A DNA stretch of 64,000 nt, taken from assembly GCF_000374145.1 (NCBI RefSeq), contig NZ_KB893654.1, positions 392,221 to 456,220 of the forward strand, read 5' to 3'. The stretch is from Neomegalonema perideroedes DSM 15528. GTDB lineage: Bacteria > Pseudomonadota > Alphaproteobacteria > Rhodobacterales > Rhodobacteraceae. A program made the position numbers and the translations under genes. This document shows positions 38,525 to 46,892 of the stretch, piece after piece (position 1 is the first letter of the stretch; the number at the start of each line of letters is the position of its first letter). The notes beneath the pieces are model-generated. The model searched no databases. It was not told the DNA's origin and saw only the letters and a program-made list of their open reading frames with translations.

Positions 38525-39922
38525 ATGCGGTTGGATGCGGCGAACCTCGGCGGATTTCTCTGGGCGCGGGCCGCGCTGGGTCTGGCCTCGGCGGTCGGGG
38601 CGGGCTTCGCCTTCGGGCGCGGCTGGCCGCTCCTCGGCCTGCTGGCGACGGCGGTCGCGGCGGCTTTGCTCTGGCGGGCGATCCGGCGCGAGCGCAGAAG
38701 GGCGCGCTGGAGCGCGCGTCTGGCGACGCATCCGGCGGGGGAGGGCGGCGCCCATCCTCAGCCCGCTCCGGGGCGCGATCCCGGCGAGGCCTTCGCCGCC
38801 GCCACGCGGCTGATCGACGAAGCCCCGCGCGCCATGCTGCTCATCGATTCCGAGGGCGGCGTGGCCTTCGCCAACCACTCCGCCCGGGTTCTGCTGGAGC
38901 GCGATCCGGCGGGCCGCCCCCTGACCGCCAGTCTGCGCGATCCGGCTCTGGTCGAGGCTCTGGCCGCCGCTTCTCCCCGCGCCGAGATCGACATCGCCCG
39001 CCATGGCCCCGCCGCGCGGCTGATTCAGGCCTGGGTTCGGCCGATTCCGCCCGGCGCCGTCTCTCCGCCCGCGCCCGCGCCCAAGCTCAAGGCGCTGGTG
39101 GTGATGGAGGACGTCACCGCCGCCCGCCGCGAAGCCGAGATCCGCACCGAATTCGTCGCCAACGTCAGCCATGAGCTGAAGACGCCTCTGGCGGCCATTC
39201 AGGGCCTCGCCGAGACCCTTCAGGGCTCGGCCCGCGAAGATCCCGAGGCGCAGGCGCGGTTTCTGCGCCTCATCGCCGCCCAGACGGGCCGCATGACGCG
39301 GCTCGTCGAGGATCTGCTCTCGCTGCGGCGGATCGAGACCGACGAGCATGTCCCGCCGCGCCGCATCGAGGATCTCGGCGCGATTCTCGACGAGGCTTTG
39401 TCCGTGGTGCGGCCTCTGGCCGAGGAGCGGGGCATCCGCGTCGAAGCCGATGATTTCTCCGCCTGCCCGCCGATTTACGGCGACCGCGACCAATTGGCGC
39501 AACTTTTCGTCAACCTTCTCGACAACGCCGTGAAATACGGCGGCAAGCCCGGCGGGCCTCCGGTGCGGCTCAAGGCGCTGGGCCTGCGCGAAGGGAATCC
39601 GCGCCTCGTCGGCGCGGCGGTTCAGGATCGCGGCCCCGGCTTCGAGGATCATGAACGCGCCCGCCTGACGGAAAGATTCTATCGGGTCAGCGCGGCCTCC
39701 AGCAAGGCGAAGGGCGGGACGGGGCTTGGCCTCGCCATCGTCAAGCATATCGTCAACCGCCATCGCGGGGTTCTGGAGATCGACGGCGCGCCGGGGAAGG
39801 GCGCCCGTTTCGCGGTCTGGCTGCCGACCGCTCCGGCGACGCCCCAGCCTCCCGCCAAGCCCGCCGCCCAACTTGTCGGGGGGGCTGCGAAGGCGGGCGC
39901 GGGCGCCCGCGCCGGGGCCTGA
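38525..39922 (+). CDS. phoR: Phosphate-regulon sensor histidine kinase PhoR
   Basis: A 465-residue membrane kinase. Two hydrophobic segments lie at about 10-28 and 35-50, followed by a PAS-like domain near 95-200. The dimerisation domain carries His216 in EFVANVSHELKTPLAAIQG; the N box is LFVNLLDNAVKYGG near 330, and the G boxes VQDRGPGF and GGTGLGLAIVKHIV follow. It phosphorylates PhoB when phosphate is scarce. ATG 38525 is preferred; an ATG at 38450 would put a palindrome within the coding region. The pst genes and phoB follow in the same direction. Confidence 0.92.
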   Translation: MRLDAANLGGFLWARAALGLASAVGAGFAFGRGWPLLGLLATAVAAALLWRAIRRERRRARWSARLATHPAGEGGAHPQPAPGRDPGEAFAAATRLIDEAPRAMLLIDSEGGVAFANHSARVLLERDPAGRPLTASLRDPALVEALAAASPRAEIDIARHGPAARLIQAWVRPIPPGAVSPPAPAPKLKALVVMEDVTAARREAEIRTEFVANVSHELKTPLAAIQGLAETLQGSAREDPEAQARFLRLIAAQTGRMTRLVEDLLSLRRIETDEHVPPRRIEDLGAILDEALSVVRPLAEERGIRVEADDFSACPPIYGDRDQLAQLFVNLLDNAVKYGGKPGGPPVRLKALGLREGNPRLVGAAVQDRGPGFEDHERARLTERFYRVSAASSKAKGGTGLGLAIVKHIVNRHRGVLEIDGAPGKGARFAVWLPTAPATPQPPAKPAAQLVGGAAKAGAGARAGA

Positions 39923-39964
39923 TCGCGGCCGGATTTTGTTGCGGCGCCGAAGGGCGTCGCCGAA

Positions 39965-39990
39965 ACATGACGGTCCTGTCACAAAATCAT
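39965..39990 (+). promoter_or_regulatory. Possible Pho box upstream of pstS
   Basis: CTGTCAC at 39976-39982 followed by AAAA and TCATCGC resembles half of the PhoB consensus (CTGTCAT-A/T4-CTGTCAC). The second half is poor. The position, about 80 bases before the pstS start, is right. Confidence 0.35.
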
Positions 39991-40061
39991 CGCAAAGCGC
40001 GCGGTAGGAGGAGCGCGGGTCCGAGGCCCCACCCGCCTCGCAGGAATTTTGGAGCATCCCC

Positions 40062-41075
40062 ATGCTGCGCACTCGTTCGGCGATCCTTCCCGCCGCCCTC
40101 ATGGCCGCCGCCGTCGCGCTCGTCTCCGGAGAGGCCGCCGCCCGCGACCAGATCCGCATCGTCGGCTCCTCCACCGTCTTCCCCTTCACCACCGCCGTGG
40201 CCGAGCAGTTCGGCAAGATCACCGGCCGCCCGACCCCCGTGGTCGAGTCGACCGGTTCGGGCGGCGGCCTGAAGCTGTTCTGCGGCGGCGTCGGCGCCGA
40301 TTTCCCCGACGTGGCCAACTCCTCGCGCCGCATCAAGGCCTCGGAGCTCGAGACCTGCGCCGCCAACGGCGTCGTCAGCATCCGCGAGATCATGGTCGGC
40401 TATGACGGCGTGGTCATCGCCAACGCCGTCTCGGGTCCGGATTTCGACCTGTCGCTGCAGGATCTTTACCTCGCCGTCGGCAAGAACCGCCCCGATGGAG
40501 CCCCGAACCCGGCCAAGACCTGGAGCGAGGTCAATCCTTCGCTTCCGGCCGCGCGCATCGAGGTTCTCGGCCCCCCGCCGACCTCCGGCACCCGCGACAG
40601 CTTCGCCGAGCTCGGCCTTGAGCCCGGCTGCCACGCCGCGGGCGGCAAAGAGGCCTGCACGGAGATCCGCGAGGACGGCGTCTGGATCGACGCCGGCGAG
40701 AACGACAACGTGATCGTGCAGAAGCTCTCCGCCAATCCGGGCGCCGTGGGCGTCTTCGGCTTCTCCTATCTTGAGGAGAACGGCGACAAGGTGAAGGGCG
40801 CGACCATCGCGGGCGTGGCGCCCTCGGCCGAAGCCATCGCCGGCGGCGAGTATCCTCTGGCCCGTTCGCTCTACATCTACGTGAAGGGCGAGCATATCGG
40901 CGCGGTCCCGGGCCTCGACGAGTTCGTGCAGGAATATCTCTCCGACTCCGCTTCGGGCGAAGAGGGCTATCTCGCCGACAAGGGCCTGATCGCGCTGCCC
41001 GCCGATCAGCTGGCCGCTCAGCGCGCCGCCGTCGGCGCGGGCAAGGCCCTGACGGCCGCCGATCTGCAGCACTAA
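40062..41075 (+). CDS. pstS: Phosphate ABC transporter substrate-binding protein
   Basis: A 337-residue periplasmic phosphate-binding protein. Signal peptide at 8-27 ends GEAAAR. The phosphate-binding loops are visible: IVGSSTVFPFTTAVAE near 33-48, VVESTGSGGGLKLFC near 60-74, and PPPTSGTRDSFAE near 171-183. It delivers phosphate to the PstCA channel. GGAG precedes the ATG at a moderate distance. The 173-base gap to pstC holds a palindromic repeat, which may reduce read-through so that pstS is made in excess, as is common for binding proteins. Confidence 0.94.
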   Translation: MLRTRSAILPAALMAAAVALVSGEAAARDQIRIVGSSTVFPFTTAVAEQFGKITGRPTPVVESTGSGGGLKLFCGGVGADFPDVANSSRRIKASELETCAANGVVSIREIMVGYDGVVIANAVSGPDFDLSLQDLYLAVGKNRPDGAPNPAKTWSEVNPSLPAARIEVLGPPPTSGTRDSFAELGLEPGCHAAGGKEACTEIREDGVWIDAGENDNVIVQKLSANPGAVGVFGFSYLEENGDKVKGATIAGVAPSAEAIAGGEYPLARSLYIYVKGEHIGAVPGLDEFVQEYLSDSASGEEGYLADKGLIALPADQLAAQRAAVGAGKALTAADLQH

Positions 41076-41120
41076 GCTTCGCCTCGGCCGAAGGCGCGTC
41101 CGCGGGCGCGCCTTCGGTCT

Positions 41121-41163
41121 TTAGAGCGTTCTCCGCCGATCCGGATCGTTTCAAACGCTCTAA
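41121..41163. repeat. Palindromic element between pstS and pstC
   Basis: TTAGAGCGTT (41121-41130) pairs perfectly with AACGCTCTAA (41154-41163) and encloses the palindrome GATCCGGATC at 41138-41147. The next bases are GTTTTCG. It could be a partial terminator or an mRNA-stabilising hairpin after pstS. A relative lies at 36144-36180 in the opposite orientation. A half-copy of the CCGAAAA hairpin family (TTTTCGGATCGCGC) lies at 41208-41221. Confidence 0.7.
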
Positions 41164-41248
41164 GTTTTCGTCTGGCCGCGCGACGCCTTCGGGGAGCCTT
41201 TCAGGATTTTCGGATCGCGCGCCGAGTTTTTAGGGCCAAGGGGGATAC

Positions 41249-42619
41249 ATGTTCGGCCTGATGGCGTTGATTTTGGCGGTCCTGACGATCGCCGCCTATG
41301 TTCTGGGGCGGCGGCGCGCGACTGCGGCGGCGGGTGGGGATCTCTCGGTCCTGCATTCCCGGCCCGTCTATCACGGCGCCTATGCGGCGCTTTTGACGTT
41401 TCTGGCGGCTTTCGCCGCGGCTGCGGTCGCGGCGCTGGTTCTGCGCTGGTTCGTGGACGGCTCGCTGAACTCCCTGATCTCCGAGCTGGCGCCGAGCCTC
41501 TCCTCCATCGAGCGCGACCTCGTGCGTTCGGACGCGGCGGCCATTTCGGGCGGCGGCTTCCCCTCGCGGGTGGACGAATTGCGCCAGACGGTGGCCGCGC
41601 GTCACGGGACGCTGGCGGGCCTCTCGGCCGTTCTGATTCCGGGCCTCGCCCTCGCGGCGGGCCTCGCGACGCTCTGGACGGCGCTCAAGCGCGTGAACGT
41701 GGATTTCCGCGCGCGCAATCTCTCCGAGCGCATCGTGATGGGCGTGCTCATCGCCGCCGCCGTGGTGGCGATTCTGACCACGGTCGGCATCCTCACCTCG
41801 CTGATCGGCGAGACGGCGCGCTTCTTCAGCCAGATCCCGGTCCATAAGTTCCTTTTCGGCTCGACCTGGTCGCCGCTGTCGGGCGTCTTCGAGGGCCGCC
41901 TCGATCAGGAGCGCGTCGGCGCGCTGCCGCTCTTCGCGGGCACGCTGCTCATCACCTTCATCGCCATGCTGGTGGCTCTGCCCATCGGCTTGTTCGCGGC
42001 GATCTATCTGGCGGAATACGCCTCGCCGCGCATGCGCTCGACGGTCAAGCCGATCCTTGAGATCCTCGCGGGCGTGCCCACGGTGGTCTACGGCTTCTTC
42101 GCCGCCATCACGGTGGCGCCGGTGATTCGCGGCATCGGCGAGGCCCTCGGGCTTTCGGTGGCCTCCGAGAGCGCCTTGGGCGCGGGTCTGGTCATGGGCG
42201 TCATGATCATCCCCTTCATCTCCTCGCTTTCGGACGACGTGATCACGGCGGTGCCTCAGGCGCTGCGCGACGGCTCGCTGGGGCTCGGCTCCACCCACGC
42301 CGAGACCATCAAGAAGGTGGTTCTGCCCGCCGCTCTGCCGGGTCTGGTCTCGGCGGCGCTTCTGGGCTTCGCCCGCGCCATCGGCGAGACGATGATCGTG
42401 GTGATGGCCGCCGGACAAGGCGCCAACTTCACCTTCAATCCTCTGGAGGCCGTGACCACCGTGACGGTGCAGATCGTCATGCTGATCACCGGCGACACCG
42501 AAGCCTCGACCGCCGCGGGCCCCGCCTTCGCGCTCGGCTTCACGCTCTTCGTGGTGACGCTCGGCTTCAACATCGTGGCCCAGCGCCTCGTGCGCAAATA
42601 CCGCGAAGCCTATGACTGA
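41249..42619 (+). CDS. pstC: Phosphate ABC transporter permease PstC
   Basis: A 456-residue inner-membrane permease, longer than the 319-residue E. coli protein because of an N-terminal extension with two extra hydrophobic segments (about 4-20 and 44-70) and a hydrophilic loop. The core has six membrane segments and the ABC permease loop PQALRDGSLGLGSTHAETIKKVVLPAALPGL near 337-367, which contacts PstB. AAGGGGG precedes the ATG. The stop overlaps the pstA start by eight bases. Confidence 0.93.
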   Translation: MFGLMALILAVLTIAAYVLGRRRATAAAGGDLSVLHSRPVYHGAYAALLTFLAAFAAAAVAALVLRWFVDGSLNSLISELAPSLSSIERDLVRSDAAAISGGGFPSRVDELRQTVAARHGTLAGLSAVLIPGLALAAGLATLWTALKRVNVDFRARNLSERIVMGVLIAAAVVAILTTVGILTSLIGETARFFSQIPVHKFLFGSTWSPLSGVFEGRLDQERVGALPLFAGTLLITFIAMLVALPIGLFAAIYLAEYASPRMRSTVKPILEILAGVPTVVYGFFAAITVAPVIRGIGEALGLSVASESALGAGLVMGVMIIPFISSLSDDVITAVPQALRDGSLGLGSTHAETIKKVVLPAALPGLVSAALLGFARAIGETMIVVMAAGQGANFTFNPLEAVTTVTVQIVMLITGDTEASTAAGPAFALGFTLFVVTLGFNIVAQRLVRKYREAYD

Positions 42620-44507
42620 CCAGCCGAGCCTGGGCGCGCCGGGAGATCCCGCGCGCGCCTCCTTCCAGCCTTCCGCCGGAGATTCCGCGATGACCGTCGT
42701 CGCCTCCCCCGAACTCCCCGCGGCCTCCGCCGAGCCGGGCCGCCCGGCTGCTCTGAGCCCGCATCTGACCGAGGCCGCCGCGCGTCGGCTCAAATCCCGC
42801 CGCGCCGCCGATCTGCGTCTGAGGATCTACGGCCTCGCGGCCATCGGCTTCGCCGCTCTGGCGCTGGTGGCTCTGCTCTGGTCGACCTTCGGCAAGGCGG
42901 GCGCCGCCATGACCGCCCATTCGGTGGTCATGACCGCGAGCCTGCCCGCCGCTCAGATCGACCCGCAAGGCTTGGGCACGCCCGAGGCTCTGCGCCGGGG
43001 CGATTATCAGGGCGTCGTGCGCGGCGCGATGCAGGCCGAGTTCCCCGGCGTGACCGACCGCGCCGGACGCCGCGAGCTGGCGGCCATCCTCAGCAGCGGC
43101 GCGCCGGACGATCTGCGCGAACAGGTCTCCGCGGGCTCTCTGCCGCTGGATCAGCCGGTTCGGCTGAAGCTCCTCGCTTCGGACGACGCCGATCTGTATT
43201 ATAAGGGCTATTACGGCCGCCTGACCGATCTTCCGGCGGCGGGAACGGCCCGCGTCGCCGAGGCGGAGGGCTCCTTCTGGCTGACCCTGCCCAATGACGA
43301 GGCCGCCCCGGTCTATGCGGCGCTCGACGCCGACCTGCGCGCTCAGGCGACGACTTTGCGCGCTCAGGCCGAGGCTCAGCAGCGCGGCGTCGTCCATCAT
43401 CAGGGCCTCGCCGCCGGGCTGGCCGGAGCGGAGGCCGCCGCCAATCAGGCCAGCCTCGACGCCTTCGCGGCCCGCCGCGACGAATTGACGGCTCAGGCCG
43501 TCGCCCTTGAGGCTCAGGCCGACGCGCCGGGCGCTTCGGGGATCCTCAATCCGCAGATTCCGAGCTTCCTCTTCCGCACCGGCGAGAGCTGGGCGCGCGT
43601 CGCCGAGGCCGGGCCGCTGGGCCTGCGTCTGGAGCCCCTGACGGGCGCGGCGGCCGGCGATTCCGCCGAAGGCGCCTGGGGCCTTTATGAGACGGGCCGT
43701 CCTTCGGCGGGCCGCCGCGTCAGCGACCGCCAGATCGCCATGCTGGAGACTCTGGAGGCGCGCGGCGAAGTCGAAAGCGGCTTCAACTGGCGCTTCTTCA
43801 CCTCCAGCGACAGCCGCGAGGCCGAATTGGCGGGCGTCAAGGGCGCGATCATCGGCAGCTTCTGGACTTTGCTGGTGACCTTCCTCTTCGCCTTCCCCAT
43901 CGGCGTCTCGGCGGCGATCTATCTGGAGGAGTTCGCGCCCAAGAACCGCCTGACCAACTTCATCGAGGTGAACATCAACAACCTCGCGGCGGTGCCCTCC
44001 ATCGTCTTCGGCCTTCTGGGCCTGAGCGTCTTCCTGAACTTCCTCGGCATGCCGCGCTCGGCGCCTCTGGTGGGCGGCCTCGTGCTGGGTCTGATGACTT
44101 TGCCGGTGGTGATCATCGCCTCGCGCGCCGCGATCCGGGCGGTTCCGCCCTCGATCCGCGACGGCGCTCTGGGCCTCGGGGCCTCGCGGATGCAGGCGAC
44201 CTTCCATCATGTGCTGCCTCTGGCCATGCCGGGCATCATGACGGGCGCGATCATCGGCATGGCTCAGGCCCTCGGCGAGACCGCGCCGCTGATCATGATC
44301 GGCATGGTGGCCTTCATCGTGGACACCCCGACGGGCGTGACCTCTCCGGCGACCGTCCTGCCGGTGCAGATCTTCCGCTGGGCCGATTTCCCCGAGCGCG
44401 CCTTTGAATTCCGCACGGCGGCGGCCATCGTGACGCTGCTGGGCTTCCTGATCCTGATGAACGCCGCGGCCGTGCTGGTCCGCCGCCGCTTCGAACGCCG
44501 CTGGTGA
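42612..44507 (+). CDS. pstA: Phosphate ABC transporter permease PstA with a large periplasmic insertion
   Basis: A 631-residue permease, about twice the length of E. coli PstA. After an alanine-rich N-terminus and a first membrane helix (about 72-90), roughly 320 residues precede the second helix near 412. This part begins with a DUF3333-like region and contains a probable coiled coil at about 237-303 rich in [13 protein letters not shown] heptads. The conserved permease core follows, with the coupling loop [30 protein letters not shown] near 514-543. The start overlaps pstC; ATG 42690 with GGAG before it is a good alternative. Confidence 0.9.
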   Translation: MTDQPSLGAPGDPARASFQPSAGDSAMTVVASPELPAASAEPGRPAALSPHLTEAAARRLKSRRAADLRLRIYGLAAIGFAALALVALLWSTFGKAGAAMTAHSVVMTASLPAAQIDPQGLGTPEALRRGDYQGVVRGAMQAEFPGVTDRAGRRELAAILSSGAPDDLREQVSAGSLPLDQPVRLKLLASDDADLYYKGYYGRLTDLPAAGTARVAEAEGSFWLTLPNDEAAPVYAALDADLRAQATTLRAQAEAQQRGVVHHQGLAAGLAGAEAAANQASLDAFAARRDELTAQAVALEAQADAPGASGILNPQIPSFLFRTGESWARVAEAGPLGLRLEPLTGAAAGDSAEGAWGLYETGRPSAGRRVSDRQIAMLETLEARGEVESGFNWRFFTSSDSREAELAGVKGAIIGSFWTLLVTFLFAFPIGVSAAIYLEEFAPKNRLTNFIEVNINNLAAVPSIVFGLLGLSVFLNFLGMPRSAPLVGGLVLGLMTLPVVIIASRAAIRAVPPSIRDGALGLGASRMQATFHHVLPLAMPGIMTGAIIGMAQALGETAPLIMIGMVAFIVDTPTGVTSPATVLPVQIFRWADFPERAFEFRTAAAIVTLLGFLILMNAAAVLVRRRFERRW

Positions 44508-44518
44508 GAGTGAGAACC

Positions 44519-45334
44519 ATGACCCTGACGATGGAAAACTCTGTGGGGGCCCCCGCCGCTCAGGCCGCGCCCCGGAACGATCTGAAATTCGCCTGCCGCG
44601 GCGTGAACGTCCATTACGGCGACGCCCACGCCATCAAGGACCTCGCCATCGACATCGAGGACCGCCTCGTCACGGCCTTCATCGGGCCTTCGGGCTGCGG
44701 CAAGTCGACCTTCCTGCGCTGCCTCAACCGCATGAACGACACCATCGCGATCTGCCGCGTGACGGGAGATCTGAAGCTCGACGGGGAAGACATCTACGCC
44801 CCGCGCGTCGATCCGGTGCAGCTGCGCGCCCGGGTGGGCATGGTCTTTCAGAAGCCCAATCCCTTCCCGAAGTCGATCTACGACAACGTGGCCTATGGCC
44901 CGCGCATCCACGGCCTGACCTCCAACCGCGAAGAGCTGGACGAGCTGGTCGAGGCCAGCCTGACCAAGGCCGGCCTCTGGAACGAGGTGAAGGACCGCCT
45001 CGACAAGCCCGGCACCGGGCTTTCGGGCGGCCAGCAGCAGCGCCTCTGCATCGCCCGCGCCATCGCGACCAAGCCCGAGGTTCTGCTGATGGACGAGCCC
45101 TGTTCGGCGCTCGACCCCATCGCCACCGACCGCATCGAACAGCTGATCGGCGAATTGCGCAGCCAGTTCTGCATCGTCATCGTGACCCATTCGATGCAGC
45201 AGGCGGCGCGCGTCAGCCAAAAAACGGCCTTTTTCCACCTCGGCCATCTGGTCGAATACGGCGACACCACCGACATCTTCAATAAGCCGCGCGACAAGCG
45301 CACCGAAGATTACATCAACGGCCGTTTCGGCTGA
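44519..45334 (+). CDS. pstB: Phosphate ABC transporter ATP-binding protein
   Basis: A 271-residue ATPase of the high-affinity phosphate importer. Walker A is GPSGCGKST at 56-64, the Q-loop lies in [16 protein letters not shown], the signature is LSGGQQQR, Walker B is [12 protein letters not shown] and the switch histidine is in VTHSM. These are the family-specific PstB variants ([10 protein letters not shown]). I chose ATG 44519; a GTG at 44504 would add five residues and overlap pstA. Confidence 0.97.
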   Translation: MTLTMENSVGAPAAQAAPRNDLKFACRGVNVHYGDAHAIKDLAIDIEDRLVTAFIGPSGCGKSTFLRCLNRMNDTIAICRVTGDLKLDGEDIYAPRVDPVQLRARVGMVFQKPNPFPKSIYDNVAYGPRIHGLTSNREELDELVEASLTKAGLWNEVKDRLDKPGTGLSGGQQQRLCIARAIATKPEVLLMDEPCSALDPIATDRIEQLIGELRSQFCIVIVTHSMQQAARVSQKTAFFHLGHLVEYGDTTDIFNKPRDKRTEDYINGRFG

Positions 45335-45351
45335 CGGGGAGGCTCAGAGCC

Positions 45352-46095
45352 ATGATCGGAACCGACGGGGACATCCGTAAGCTCTCCAACGCCATCGCCG
45401 AGATGGGCGGAGTCGCGGAGGCCAATCTCTCGCGGGCGCTGGACGCCCTCGCCAAACGCGACGCCGCCCTCGCCGCCGAGGTGATTCAAGACGACAAGCG
45501 CCTCGACCGCATGGAGAAGCAGGTCGACGAGCTGGCCGTGCGCATCCTCATGATGCGCCAGCCCATGGCCCGCGACCTGCGCGCGGTGATCGCCGGGCTG
45601 AAGATCGCCTCCACGCTGGAGCGCGTGGGCGACATGGCCAAGAACACCGCCAAACGCGCCCAGATCCTCGCCGAGGGCCCGGCCCATCGCTCCATCGGTC
45701 CGGTGGTGCGCATGGGGCGTCAGAGCCTCCAGCAGCTGACTCAGGCGCTCGACGCCTACGCCAACGGCGATCTGGAGCTGGCGCAGCAGGTCTGGCGGCG
45801 CGACGTCGAGGTGGACGAGCTTTACAACAGCGTCTTCCGCGAGCTTCTGACCTATATGATGGAGGATCCGCGGACCATCGGCGCCTGCGCGCAGCTGATG
45901 TTCGTGGCCAAGAACATCGAGCGCATCGGCGACCACGCGACCTTCATCGCCGAGATGACCAATTACGTCGTCTCCGCCGAGGCGCCGCCCCCCGCCGACG
46001 ACCGCCCCAAGGCGCCGCTCGAAGCGGGCTTCGACGAGCTTGAGGAGAGCGCGGCCTCCGAGGGCGCGGCCTCCGGCGGCGCGAAGATCGAATGA
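45352..46095 (+). CDS. phoU: Phosphate transport system regulatory protein PhoU
   Basis: A 247-residue cytoplasmic helical-bundle protein that connects the PstSCAB transporter to PhoR and restrains the regulon when phosphate is plentiful. Two PhoU repeats are visible, each with the metal-binding pattern ExxxD: DDKRLDRMEKQVDELAVRIL near 45-64 and RRDVEVDELYNSVFRELLTYM near 147-167. The C-terminal 30 residues are an acidic alanine-rich extension. GGGAGG precedes the ATG. The stop overlaps the phoB start by four bases. Confidence 0.95.
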   Translation: MIGTDGDIRKLSNAIAEMGGVAEANLSRALDALAKRDAALAAEVIQDDKRLDRMEKQVDELAVRILMMRQPMARDLRAVIAGLKIASTLERVGDMAKNTAKRAQILAEGPAHRSIGPVVRMGRQSLQQLTQALDAYANGDLELAQQVWRRDVEVDELYNSVFRELLTYMMEDPRTIGACAQLMFVAKNIERIGDHATFIAEMTNYVVSAEAPPPADDRPKAPLEAGFDELEESAASEGAASGGAKIE

Positions 46096-46796
46096 GCGTC
46101 CGCATCCTTGTCGCGGAGGACGAGGAGAGCCTCGCGGCGATCCTCGACTACAACCTCCGTAAGGAAGGCTATGAGGTCGAGCTGGCGGAGGACGGCGAAT
46201 TCGCCCTCCTGCGCCTGCTGGAGGAGCCGCCGGATCTTCTGGTCCTCGACTGGATGCTGCCGAATCTCTCGGGGGTGGAGATCTGCCGCCGCGCCCGCGC
46301 CCGGCCCGAGACCCGCGAGACGCCCATCGTCATGCTCACCGCCCGCGACGCCGAAGAGGATCGCGTGCGGGGGCTCGACGCCGGGGCCGACGACTATATC
46401 GCGAAGCCCTTCTCCGTGACCGAGTTTCTGGCGCGGGTGCGGGCGGTTCTGCGGCGCTCCAATCCGCAGGCCATGGCCGACGTGCTGCGCTTCGCCGACC
46501 TCACGCTGGACCGCGTGACCCATCGGGCGCGGCGCGGCGAGCGGGATCTCAAGCTCGGCCCGACCGAATTCCGGCTTCTGGAGGCGCTGATGCGCCGTCC
46601 GGGGCGGGTCTTCAGCCGCGAGCGGCTCTTGTCGCTGGTCTGGGGCGCCGAGACCGAGATCGAGGCCCGCACGGTGGACGTCCATATCGGGCGTCTGCGC
46701 AAGGCCCTCAACGAGCCCGGCGAGCGCGATCCTCTGCGCACGGTGCGCGCGGCGGGCTATGCGCTGGACGAGACTTACGAAGGCGTCGGCCCCTGA
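46092..46796 (+). CDS. phoB: Phosphate-regulon response regulator PhoB
   Basis: A 234-residue OmpR/PhoB-type regulator. The receiver has Asp10/Glu11, phospho-acceptor Asp53 (VLDWMLPNLSG) and the conserved Lys near 105 (YIAKPFSV). The C-terminal winged helix (about 130-228) has the PhoB-typical GPTEFRLLEALMRRPGRVFSRERLL and EARTVDVHIGRLRKAL. Phosphorylated by PhoR, it activates pst and other phosphate-starvation genes through Pho boxes. The ATGA overlap with phoU indicates co-translation. A hairpin follows 55 bases after the stop. Confidence 0.95.
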   Translation: MSVRILVAEDEESLAAILDYNLRKEGYEVELAEDGEFALLRLLEEPPDLLVLDWMLPNLSGVEICRRARARPETRETPIVMLTARDAEEDRVRGLDAGADDYIAKPFSVTEFLARVRAVLRRSNPQAMADVLRFADLTLDRVTHRARRGERDLKLGPTEFRLLEALMRRPGRVFSRERLLSLVWGAETEIEARTVDVHIGRLRKALNEPGERDPLRTVRAAGYALDETYEGVGP

Positions 46797-46850
46797 TCAG
46801 GGCGCGGCCCGACGATTTTGCTTAAGCGTTTCTGTCGCTTCGTCACCCCG

Positions 46851-46892
46851 GCGGCGGCCCCTGTTCAGGGGGCCGCCGTCAGGTTTTTGGCG
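46851..46892 (+). terminator. Probable terminator after phoB
   Basis: CGGCGGCCCCCTG (46851-46863) and CAGGGGGCCGCCG (46866-46878) form a perfect 13-base inverted repeat, followed by TCAGG and five T. Its right half is also the last codons and stop of the convergent exporter gene. Confidence 0.65.

Noticed and set aside
39961..39990. Second, complete Pho box before pstS
   Set aside because: Only one good CTGTCA half site is visible; the other half departs from consensus, so only a low-confidence site is listed.
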